64,000 bases of DNA from an uncultured Bacteroidales bacterium (GTDB lineage: Bacteria; Bacteroidota; Bacteroidia; Bacteroidales; WCHB1-69): NCBI GenBank assembly GCA_946413585.1, contig CAMKLG010000002.1:1-64000 (forward strand), given 5' to 3'. Under the pieces are notes generated by a model. It did no database searches and was not told the DNA's origin. It was given only the letters and a program-made list of their open reading frames with translations. Shown here piece by piece: positions 58,201 to 64,000 of the stretch. The position numbers and the translations under genes are program-made. Within the stretch, counting starts at the first letter, position 1, and the number at the start of each line of letters is the position of its first letter.

Positions 58201-60333
58201 GACCCCGTCTATGAGAACAAACTGCATATCGTGGATACCCTCGACAATGACTTGCCCACCACCTATACGCTGGTGTTTGGCATAAAGGTGCAAGTGCTGG
58301 AGGTGGACACCATTCTCGACGTGCCGAACAACATTGTCACCGCTCCGTTGAGCGAAGTGACGGTGAAATTCAACAAACCCATCGTCGATTCCACGTTCGA
58401 TTATCAAGATATGAGCTTGAAATGCAATAATGGACAGAATCTGTTCGACGGAAACTTGATAGTGGAAAGAATCGATTCGATGACCTATAAACTGCATTTG
58501 GAGCCTTATACCCAGCTGTCTGGCTATTATGTGCTGAATATCCATACGCAGAACATCACGGATGTGAGCGGCTTTAACGGTTTCTATGGAAAACAGGCGG
58601 TTTGGACTCAGAACATCGCTTGTGATGCGGATTCTACGTCCATAACGGCAACAGCTTGCGACAGTTACACGTGGAATGGGTCGATTTATGACCATTCGGG
58701 CGTTTTTGAGCAGCATTTCACCAATGTTGACGGCTGCGACTCTGTGGTGACGTTGACGCTTACCATTTTGCATGGTGACTACACGGAAACCGCCGTTAGC
58801 AGTTGCGATGCCGGATACTATTGGGCTCTGGAGGGCATCACACTGACACAGCCGGGCACCTACTATCATTACAGCACGAATGCGAACGGTTGCACTGACA
58901 CTGCCGCCTTGGTGCTTTCGCTGTATTTGCCGGCCACGACGGAGATCATGGCGCAGATTTGCGAGGGTGAAGTGTATAACCAAAACGGCTTCAACGTCAG
59001 CACGGCGGGTGACCACCAGTTGAATCTGCAAACGGTTCACGGTTGCGACAGCACGGTCATTCTGCACCTGGCGATAGGCAATGAGCATGTCATGTATTAT
59101 GCCGCTTCTATTTGCGAAGGGGAGACCTTTAGTGACTACGGCTTTGACATCACGGCTCCCACGGCAGGCACCCACGTCTATTCCGACACAGTCGTGCGTC
59201 CGGGCACCTGTGACAGTGTCGTGGTTCTGACGCTGACGGTGAATGCAATCACGTATGGGGATACCACCGTGGTGGCGAACGGCAGCTTCGACTGGTACGA
59301 GTACACTAACCTCACGCAGAGCGGCGACTATACGCACACATTCACGAATGCCGCGGGTTGCGACTCGGTGGTGACCTTGCATCTGACGGTGAACGTCACC
59401 ATTTACACAGAGTTTACGGATGCCGCTTGCGACAGCTATGTGTGGAACAACGTGACTTATACGGCAAGCGGTGATTATATCCAGTCGTTCACGGTTGCGA
59501 ATGGCTGCGACTCCATTGTCACCTTGCATCTGACCATCTTCGAAAGCCCGGCCGTTCAAGCCATTTCGGGTGAAACAGAGCTGTGTCAGAACCAGTATGC
59601 TACCTACTATTACGATGTTTCGGATCCTAATTACCAGTATAAATGGTTTAAGGACAATGTGTTGTGGGCAACAGATGTTCCGGCGATGACCCTCCACGAG
59701 TTGACTTCGGGAACGGTGCTGCTGACGATGCAGGTGACGGATACACAATACGGATGTGCGGCAGATACTTCGTTGTCTGTACAGGTGGTCAACCGCATCG
59801 CGCCCGACACCACTGAGGTTCGCCTTATGGCGAATTCGAATATCCTGGTCTGTCAGCCAGTCAATTCCCAATATGGAGAAGTGCATTATCGTTGGGGTTA
59901 CACCGACCGCATGACCTCCGCTGAGGTGATAATGCCGGGTGACCATAATTACTGTCTCTATGACTTCGGTATTGACACCCTGTCGTTCCATTACTGGGTG
60001 GAGACCTATCTGAACACCGCAGTTGGGGAAGGCTGCGACAACCGCTCCTACTATGGGCACGGCAACGTCATGACCTTCACGCCCGATTATGGCGACAATG
60101 TCGTGGAGGCTTACCTCTCGAATGACCGTATTGTCTTGTATGTGAATGCGTTGTCGTCTGATCATGTGACGGCTGCCGTATATGATGTGAATGGCAAACT
60201 GTTGGTCACGAAGGGGTATGGAATCACGAATCAGGTCTCAGACATGATTCCGGTATCTATGGCACCGGGTGTCTATTTCCTGAGGGTAAGCATCGGCAGA
60301 CAACATTATTCCGTTAAATTATTGAAAATTTGA
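49243..60333 (+). CDS. giant (3,696 aa) secreted multidomain protein: Fn3 domains, right-handed beta-helix, carboxypeptidase-like/Ig-like domains, embedded alpha/beta-hydrolase (lipase/PGAP1-like), CDSVVTLHLTV repeats, T9SS C-terminus
   Basis: Signal peptide; Fn3 near 49825-50075 and 50618-50870; beta-helix 50881-52080; hydrolase 55342-56260 (PVLLIHGLGSDAG, VGHSMGG); CDSVVTLHLTV units 52118-52440 and 58632-59545; C-terminal AAVYDVNGKLLVTKGY...MAPGVYFLRVSIGRQHYSVKLLKI. Confidence 0.88.
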   Translation: MKKIITTVLMLLTLMAPRIGYTQQYLTVHDGTDTSEYIPVYGFFVDDYLKMEMVYPAQELSVMNGANLTGMSFYAEESSSDWGNPTFRVFLAEVSSPTVSAFVGSGTVVFEGTLEISGGVMTVLFDQPFTYHGGNLLVGIYDILPGDDFSDSHWYGEAVNGAAILGLANNEEADFPMDFLPKTTFQYIPAGVSSCLRPTNLMASNVSAHSVTLGWTENGSASSWQICLNEDEDNLITVTSNPYTLTGLTAGTDYSVKVRSRCNNGATTSTWSNAISFLATDDVVIGYGASSSNNLPSTSFYKYSLTQQIYTAGEIGMAGTINSVAFYNQGSEKTRNYDMYIVHTPKTSFASNNDWIPVTASDRVFSGEVTMAANAWTVIQIDGFDYNGTSNLALVMDDNTNSWSEGMSCRVFSAASQAILVYADDTNYDPCGSLGYSGTVANMKNQIVLGITPAGMVACARPATFSVNNITAHSAVLSWSGGSGTYNVEYKKDADEVWSVYANGVTSTSLNMNNLSQATQYAVRIQSVCPDSVSGWKSTFFTTQVACTDHIYVTENGTGDGSSWALATSDLQSALSTALDIRNAYGLTLDVWVANGTYYGDMIGINAFTMVEGVNLYGGFAGNEPASYNLLLRNFNTHATILDGASSRRVLYQPTDFNTLTTWDGFTIQHGQMATDGAGAFLREGSRLSNCKILDNVSLSGDGGGVYCDDHAVLENCDFERNTAYYSGGGVYAYRSTVRNCRMANNTANRGGGVYLSYQSNLVSSRISHNQAYEGGGIYMLSLSQVRNCLVDNNTADASSYSLGGGGICCASTGAVVNTTVVRNASTDGGAGVSGQGGASLTNCIVWGNEQDGNPSNVVGNLAVSFSAVEGGCPGDSIIVLNDVNPPLFVNSSATAGASDNSSGADWHFQNGSPCANAGNNAAVTDSLDLDGTARVKRDTVDLGCYESNFYSVPVSYCVTVYHEFSDTACVNYTWNDRTYYWSGDYTQTMELPNGCDSVVTLHLTINRSVSTYESLSICESELPYTYLDTVFDVGTPQNSYFTFRLMADNGCDSVIHLHLTVQPSILGAFGAMTPTNNYTVTNQAVHFTWDAVENATGYALYVWPVGDPQPQQPAVSQDYWTQCVVTNLQNRRDYQWFLKAYSACDTTVSAVRQFTLNVAPVLTINSGAIMDFGEIPLDSTRSRYFQVTGTALTSAISYQLSGTDASSFSLSPSSSWNSMTGGGMQISFHPTVPQNEYVAQITIQSDTLVRTFTVKGCLSGFLTFTTTVDADVYATDSEIPIHGQVTNLLNDPVAGLDVEVYVKVFDLVRTIPATTDANGLFEVSFVPQQSESGYYTVGARRLGADGMAVHDAFNIPGMMLLSSDWILWKPNTAQADTGTIAVRNRSQVPLTNIQVTPASLPNGCTVQFEPLNLAGLATGELQYVVSGSVASTGVNYEEVRLNAFSDEGAAMNFSAWYYCMQQRADLDVMPLSLTNTMNRGKSKVVDFKIFNNGNGPTGNIYVTLPDVPWMSVVGSDTLPSLGVHDSAYVSIRLSADSTTALIRYTGNIAINCERGEGVSIPYSITAISDSTGALMVDVTDDYTYNTNSGNGPHLAGADVIVKGYYSLETVATGVTDSNGVFVADNLPEGWYKLIIRADRHDEYQNNLYITAGETNHQDIFIQFQAITYSWEVVPTEIGDEYTYELVVNYETHVPTPVIVLEMPSELPALQEGESYTFDYVLTNHGLIAAFDVQLFAPQSSLYTFTPLYDQMDSLPAQTSVSIPCVMSRPVQTRSANNAAGLRYGSDGDCPHLIRTSVVGYKLCGGDRYPIWAYKMVTDGTYEPCPTWTSMPMYYGGIAGGTSVLAGNYSSEPLTTPVAICECEDEVVSYDTTLTNKLDTLFFVFIKNLRNCVTGELYQIRDTVPILDEDCEVTVTVNPFNRPLSGVGRIGVAADGASKMYIYVKSNCQLLSSQLLWSLTYNHTTDSTIVGSISPEIVQVNDTMLMMTYIAPSEFPANVDKAYEVTLTVMMIVGDGGEGTDVFNVVFPISIVRPPVLLIHGLGSDAGCFADLYDILKSQYYDEWQLKKVDYHSTNSDYFSENEGVVQRNLNDIFSLYREHGYAVSKADLVGHSMGGILSRLHVEYVDSSNIHKVITVNTPHSGAHIADIVIGNKYLSSAARVKFKMGKFTENIWDWTIGAVEDLRVTSSAIRTYLNNRARLDRMNNIPVHAIVSTVNTGAPNLIDAELKSDIIFELKLCSMLCPNDTIRHLADDLLRGAALSEAAVDALFCGLQKVLHNYVFHEESDYVVPLRSQQGGLPANNVTLFDNNVAETSHVGITSYGPAMNRIIELLKAPTTSDLFCMTGFRPDTLPYPSVGPEESYSECVLNLMLSLNQTASLHEATHPSGLSGRGAAVNSRSGQSSASLAAEYNDANRTITATCNYSEDVGNRLVMACLSDGRTLLAFMDTAQIEIPATYKGPVKVFAVGEIDGGNVVTDSVTVQIGQYGTTPQSIHFVNDTLYILENDTILPMVECVWTTGDITYVTPVFQANDSVLYAANDLVVGRNEGTSGLVAHFEGLTTTAPVSVYGLRLDNDDFYNGQGGGGTGGNENDTLSHSGVCASITVQFSQKMTMTREAFEGTLTINNGHDSDPMQDIDVEFVIRDEAGVDCTNLFQINFLSYNNMTGSNGSASLAAQNEGSIVVQFIPTKQAAPEIAKVYSFGGSFSFLDPFSGESVTYNLFPVDITVHPSPDLYVNYFMQRDILGDDPLTEDRVEPMVPAELGVIIHNRGAGVAKNVVLETAEPQIVDNDKGLAVDFAMCGASFNGSERQLGLMEIPFGNIEPHHAGVGEWWFTSTLLGHFISYEAHVIHNNSFGNPNLSLVSSLDIHPLIHTIYAYGNLDDGINDFLVDDVEDNLNYPDSLYFSDGSRTGVATADSISFDHYVTPEDTVVILTLDPSRIGWNYEQTWDPGQGQYELLSCTRNSDQQLIPLSNVWQTFVTLPVGADPVYENKLHIVDTLDNDLPTTYTLVFGIKVQVLEVDTILDVPNNIVTAPLSEVTVKFNKPIVDSTFDYQDMSLKCNNGQNLFDGNLIVERIDSMTYKLHLEPYTQLSGYYVLNIHTQNITDVSGFNGFYGKQAVWTQNIACDADSTSITATACDSYTWNGSIYDHSGVFEQHFTNVDGCDSVVTLTLTILHGDYTETAVSSCDAGYYWALEGITLTQPGTYYHYSTNANGCTDTAALVLSLYLPATTEIMAQICEGEVYNQNGFNVSTAGDHQLNLQTVHGCDSTVILHLAIGNEHVMYYAASICEGETFSDYGFDITAPTAGTHVYSDTVVRPGTCDSVVVLTLTVNAITYGDTTVVANGSFDWYEYTNLTQSGDYTHTFTNAAGCDSVVTLHLTVNVTIYTEFTDAACDSYVWNNVTYTASGDYIQSFTVANGCDSIVTLHLTIFESPAVQAISGETELCQNQYATYYYDVSDPNYQYKWFKDNVLWATDVPAMTLHELTSGTVLLTMQVTDTQYGCAADTSLSVQVVNRIAPDTTEVRLMANSNILVCQPVNSQYGEVHYRWGYTDRMTSAEVIMPGDHNYCLYDFGIDTLSFHYWVETYLNTAVGEGCDNRSYYGHGNVMTFTPDYGDNVVEAYLSNDRIVLYVNALSSDHVTAAVYDVNGKLLVTKGYGITNQVSDMIPVSMAPGVYFLRVSIGRQHYSVKLLKI

Positions 60334-60338
60334 GAATC

Positions 60339-61475
60339 ATGAATAGAAAAAGACTTTTAATAGCAGTTTTGTTCGTATGTTTTGGCCTTGCGGTGAGCGG
60401 TCAGGAGGATGCCTCTTCTGCTCCGCGGGCCTTGGCTCCGAATGAGGTGTATCTGCGCTTTGACGCGCTCTCTGGCGGGGGACCTAAGTGGCTGAGGGCG
60501 AAGGCGGTGTCTGAAGCCACGATGTCTGGCGCTTCTGTCAAAGTGGGGAGGGAATATGTGCGGGTTGACAAGCAGATTTTTGCCGACATGGAGCGGAAAA
60601 GCTCTGCTGCGTATTGGTATAATGTGCTTCAGGAAGAAGATTCCTTGCACTTCTTGGTGCATGCCCGGACAAGCAAGAACGCCATCGGAATCGGGAGCTC
60701 GTTTCTCTTCTATCCTGGAATCGTGCCCCATCGCAACTGGCTGCAAGATGAATATCAGAACAACTTCGAGGGTGCCGTTTTCAAGTTGCGGGACATCAGC
60801 GTGGGCTTGCTGTATGCTCGTCAGCTGTTTGGGGTGAACAGACACCGCATCGTTTTTGAAACGGAGCCTGGGTATCGGCAAATCCACCAGACTTTTTCTG
60901 CTGACCGTTATACGACATCTTATCCGGCGGTTGATCCAGCCGGCAACCCTTACGACCGTTTCATCACTGTCTCGAATTACAACGAAACGAGAGAACGGCA
61001 TTGTGTGGATATTCCTTTGGATGTGCGCTATGATATTTTTGTCATCAAGCAACTCTCGCTTTTTCTGGCGGGCGGCATAGACAATGTGTTCGTTGTCAGC
61101 GATAGGGGACAGGCCACCTTTGACGCTTCATACGCAGGACGTTATGGCGAGGACATGTTCAATGTGTTGATTGATGACAACGGGTATTATGATTTCGGAC
61201 ATTATCCGAGCATTAGTCTCACCCAGCAGGGCAAATTCGGTTATGGTCTGTACGGCATGGGCAAGTTCGGGGCGCAATATTTCGTGGGAACGGTCTTCTC
61301 TGTGGAACTGGCGTGCGTGTACATGAGATACTTGTGCGGGAACCTCCCGGATGGGAAAGGCGGGGACTTTTGCCTGTCTGAATCCGCTGACACCTATCAG
61401 AGCATGGCCGTCACCATGAAACCGACCACCCAACACCGCATCGGGATTAATTTGAATCTGAAGGTCAACTTCTGA
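60339..61475 (+). CDS. outer-membrane beta-barrel-like protein, probably cotranscribed with the giant gene
   Basis: Signal peptide MNRKRLLIAVLFVCFGLAVSGQ; starts 6 nt after the giant gene's stop; alternating beta-strand pattern and C-terminal aromatic HRIGINLNLKVNF. Confidence 0.65.
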   Translation: MNRKRLLIAVLFVCFGLAVSGQEDASSAPRALAPNEVYLRFDALSGGGPKWLRAKAVSEATMSGASVKVGREYVRVDKQIFADMERKSSAAYWYNVLQEEDSLHFLVHARTSKNAIGIGSSFLFYPGIVPHRNWLQDEYQNNFEGAVFKLRDISVGLLYARQLFGVNRHRIVFETEPGYRQIHQTFSADRYTTSYPAVDPAGNPYDRFITVSNYNETRERHCVDIPLDVRYDIFVIKQLSLFLAGGIDNVFVVSDRGQATFDASYAGRYGEDMFNVLIDDNGYYDFGHYPSISLTQQGKFGYGLYGMGKFGAQYFVGTVFSVELACVYMRYLCGNLPDGKGGDFCLSESADTYQSMAVTMKPTTQHRIGINLNLKVNF

Positions 61476-61652
61476 TGCCTGTTGTTGATGTTTTCAGGTC
61501 ACCTGTCGTCCGATTTTTTGTCTCTTTCTGCGATACAGATTGCAAATCAAGTTTGCGGAACTTAAATTACATTTTTTCACCAAAAATAATGTGTAAGTGC
61601 CAACACATTGTTAAAAGTTGTATTTTTGCGCGGTTTTTAGAATCATCGTGTA

Positions 61653-62324
61653 ATGGGAAACCAGTCGAACCAAGCCACTAAAAAAGGAATGCTCCTCCTG
61701 CTCGGTATTGTTATCGGGCTTCTGGTGGGCGTGCTTGTCGCTTTCACCATCGTGAAGATGCTCAATCTCAGGACACCACAGGAAAAAGAGGAGACGATTG
61801 TCCCCCCAACGTCAGCAGAAAAGGATACAATATATAAGTATATTGTGCATCGGTATGAACCTGCGGTTGCGGAGCGCGGAGAGGCTATGATGCCGGATTC
61901 CTTGGCCGCCGATACGATGTTTGCGGACGAAAGCAGTATGGACTATATGCTGGAAGATGATGTTTATCCCGGATATGCGGAAAACGATTACGCCAATACG
62001 AGCGCCAACATCTCTTCTGCGAAGCTGCTCAACAAGTACGAGGCCCCTATTCTCTACTTCGACGCCAACAAAAACGCGGTGGAAGCACCCGCCAACGCCC
62101 CGAAATTTGTCGAGGTCCAGTTCTGGAGCACCCCTATCCAAAATAAAATTTCCTATCAGTATAAGGACAATATTCTCAAAATAAAAGGACTGAAATATAA
62201 CGAAGTGTATGTCGTTCATTACAACAATCGTTATTATCTGAAGAGCGACAGACACGTCTATCAGATCCAGCAATCTAATGATTATCAGCGACTTGTGGAA
62301 ATTCACGATGTGCAGTTCTTCTGA
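61653..62324 (+). CDS. hypothetical single-TM protein
   Basis: KKGMLLLLGIVIGLLVGVLVAFTIVKML N-terminal TM; TATTTTTG at 61621-61628. Confidence 0.65.
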   Translation: MGNQSNQATKKGMLLLLGIVIGLLVGVLVAFTIVKMLNLRTPQEKEETIVPPTSAEKDTIYKYIVHRYEPAVAERGEAMMPDSLAADTMFADESSMDYMLEDDVYPGYAENDYANTSANISSAKLLNKYEAPILYFDANKNAVEAPANAPKFVEVQFWSTPIQNKISYQYKDNILKIKGLKYNEVYVVHYNNRYYLKSDRHVYQIQQSNDYQRLVEIHDVQFF

Positions 62325-62347
62325 TTTTCAGGCCTTATAAAAAAATA

Positions 62348-62400
62348 TTCCTTGAACAGCCCCGGCAGGGGCAAAAGCTCGGTAGCAAACAGCCCCGGCG
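62348..62400. repeat. dispersed palindromic intergenic element, copy 3
   Basis: ttccttgaacaGCCCCggcaGGGGCaaaagctcggtagcaaacagccccggcg. Confidence 0.65.
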
Positions 62401-62462
62401 AAAAAAAATTTCAAAAGTGTTGCACCGATTAAAAAAAAGTGTATTTTTGCAGCCGCATTTGA

Positions 62463-62537
62463 GGGACGTTAGCCCAGTCGGTTCAGAGCGCTGCCTTCAC
62501 ACGGCAGAGGTCACTGGTTCGAGTCCAGTACGTCCCA
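62463..62537 (+). tRNA. tRNA-Val (CAC)
   Basis: GGGACGTTAGCCCAGTCGGTTCAGAGCGCTGCCTTCACACGGCAGAGGTCACTGGTTCGAGTCCAGTACGTCCCA; anticodon CAC; TATTTTTG promoter at 62442-62449. Confidence 0.93.
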
Positions 62538-62540
62538 CAA

Positions 62541-62575
62541 GACAGACGGTTTTCGCAACCGTCTGTCTTTTTTTT
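62541..62575 (+). terminator. rho-independent terminator after tRNA-Val
   Basis: GACAGACGGTTttcgcAACCGTCTGTC followed by a T tract. Confidence 0.88.
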
Positions 62576-62675
62576 ACTTTTTACTTTTTACTTTTTACTT
62601 TTCACTTTTCACTGCTCACAACTAATCACTAATCACTAATCACTGATCACTAATCACTAATCACTAATCACAAGC
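62571..62675. repeat. heptamer array, 15 units (TTTTTAC / TTTTCAC / CACTAAT)
   Basis: tttttac tttttac tttttac tttttac ttttcac ttttcac tgctcac aactaat cactaat cactaat cactgat cactaat cactaat cactaat cacaagc; no phase break. Confidence 0.95.
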
Positions 62676-62741
62676 TTCAATAACCCATAACCCATAACCA
62701 TTAAAATTGTATCTTTGCCGCATTGATGTAAAATCCTGAAT

Positions 62742-64000
62742 ATGGCAATGGTACAACCCCATAAATCCCAATTGGTCAACAAAGACCCCTATTTGGAACC
62801 TTACAGCGAGGCGTTGCAGTGGCGGATGGATCATGCGCGGCTGCGGGAAATGCAGCTCACCGACGCTCGCTGTTCTCTTTCCGACATTGCTAACGGGCAT
62901 CTACACTATGGCTTACATAAAACGGCTGAGGGGTGGGTGCTCCGTGAGAAAGCCCCTAACGCTGTGGCGCTATACCTCTATGGTGATTTTTCGGAATGGC
63001 AGATTCGTCCCGAGTTCGCGCTGACGGCCGTCGGCAACGGCGACTGGGAAATCCGACTGCCTGAGGAGACTCTGAAGCATGGGATGCTCTACAAACTCTG
63101 GATGGTTTGGCATACGGGTGCGGATGAGCGTCTGCCCGCATACGTGCAACGCGTGGTGCAGGATGATGTCACCAAGGTCTTCTCCGCACAAGTTTGGGAA
63201 CCAGATGCTTACGAGTGGAAGAATCCGCTTCCGCCGAAACCGAGACACCCGCTCATCTACGAAGCGCACGTGGGCATGTCTTCGCAAGAGGCAAAAATCT
63301 CTTCTTACCACGAGTTTCAAGAAACGATTCTGCCTCGCATTAAAGAACTGGGTTACAATACGATACAGTTGATGGCCATCCAGGAACATCCCTATTATGG
63401 CTCCTTCGGCTATCAGGTTTCCAACTTTTTCGCCCCCTCGTTCCGTTTCGGTACGCCTGAGGAACTCATGGAACTGATTGATACAGCGCACGGTATGGGC
63501 ATCTCCGTTATCTTGGATGTGATTCATTCCCATGCTGTGAAGAACGAAAAGGAGGGCATCGGCGCTTTCGACGGCAGCGATTATCTATATACTCATCATG
63601 GCGAAAAAGGACACCATAGGGTCTGGGATTCCCGTTGTTTTGACTACGGAAAATCCGAAACTATCCATTTTCTGCTCTCCAACCTCAAATATTGGATGCA
63701 AAAATTCCATTTTGACGGTTTCCGTTTCGACGGGGTGACCAGTATGTGCTATTTCGACCATGGTCTTGGGGTGGATTTCCTCAGTTATGACCAATATTTC
63801 AACGAGAATGTAGATGAAAATGCCGTAACCTATCTGACGTTGGCCAACCGATTGGTGCGCGAGCTTCGTCCCGACGTGCTGACCATTGCGGAGGATGTGA
63901 GCGGAATGCCGGGCATGGCCTTCCCCACCGAGGAGGGCGGCATCGGCTTCGACTTCCGCATGTCGATGGGCATTGCCGATTTCTGGATTAAGACCCTCAA
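62742..64000 (+). CDS. glgB: 1,4-alpha-glucan branching enzyme (GH13), truncated by window end
   Basis: Open frame from ATG 62742 to window end: LYLYGDFSEWQIRPEF...HPLIYEAHVGMSSQE...ELGYNTIQLMAIQEHPYYGSFGYQVSNFFAPSFRFGTPEEL...VILDVIHSHAV...HFDGFRFDGVTSM; TATCTTTG at 62710-62717. Confidence 0.92.
   Translation, partial: MAMVQPHKSQLVNKDPYLEPYSEALQWRMDHARLREMQLTDARCSLSDIANGHLHYGLHKTAEGWVLREKAPNAVALYLYGDFSEWQIRPEFALTAVGNGDWEIRLPEETLKHGMLYKLWMVWHTGADERLPAYVQRVVQDDVTKVFSAQVWEPDAYEWKNPLPPKPRHPLIYEAHVGMSSQEAKISSYHEFQETILPRIKELGYNTIQLMAIQEHPYYGSFGYQVSNFFAPSFRFGTPEELMELIDTAHGMGISVILDVIHSHAVKNEKEGIGAFDGSDYLYTHHGEKGHHRVWDSRCFDYGKSETIHFLLSNLKYWMQKFHFDGFRFDGVTSMCYFDHGLGVDFLSYDQYFNENVDENAVTYLTLANRLVRELRPDVLTIAEDVSGMPGMAFPTEEGGIGFDFRMSMGIADFWIKTL

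Noticed and set aside
57379-60165. 928-aa ORF on the minus strand
   Set aside because: Fully antisense to the giant T9SS gene, whose plus-strand frame has clear domains and repeats; the minus frame shows no recognisable motifs. It is open by composition only.

Overview
This 64 kb window is chromosomal DNA from a Bacteroidales-type bacterium. Support: TAnnTTTG promoters, several T9SS C-terminal sorting domains, sialidase, nspC, DUF3078/DUF5618 proteins and a TPP-riboswitch-controlled TonB receptor. Housekeeping genes: pheT, topA, rpoD-type sigma, asnS, rpoN and glgB (cut by the window end). There are three tRNAs: His(GTG), Glu(TTC), Val(CAC). Accessory content: several toxin-antitoxin loci, most with broken toxins; a tandem pair of M6-like T9SS metalloproteases sharing a near-identical 313-bp tract; a pair of 4-Cys/TonB-like proteins flanking hicAB; and a 3,696-aa T9SS protein with an embedded alpha/beta-hydrolase domain. 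The most unusual signal is genome architecture. Many intergenic gaps hold arrays with a strict 7-nt period, in which the unit sequence changes (TAGGGTT, TAGGGAA, TTCAAAG, AACTGCT, CACTAAT, TTTTTAC, CATTATG...) while the 7-nt phase is kept. These arrays often begin at a gene's stop codon and sometimes extend into coding sequence (signal peptide, T9SS linker, protein tails). A second recurrent structure, seen three times, is a conserved-loop hairpin terminator joined to such heptamers, with stem changes that keep pairing only on the minus strand. No rRNA, CRISPR array or intact transposase was found. All family names come from reading translated sequence; no database search was run.
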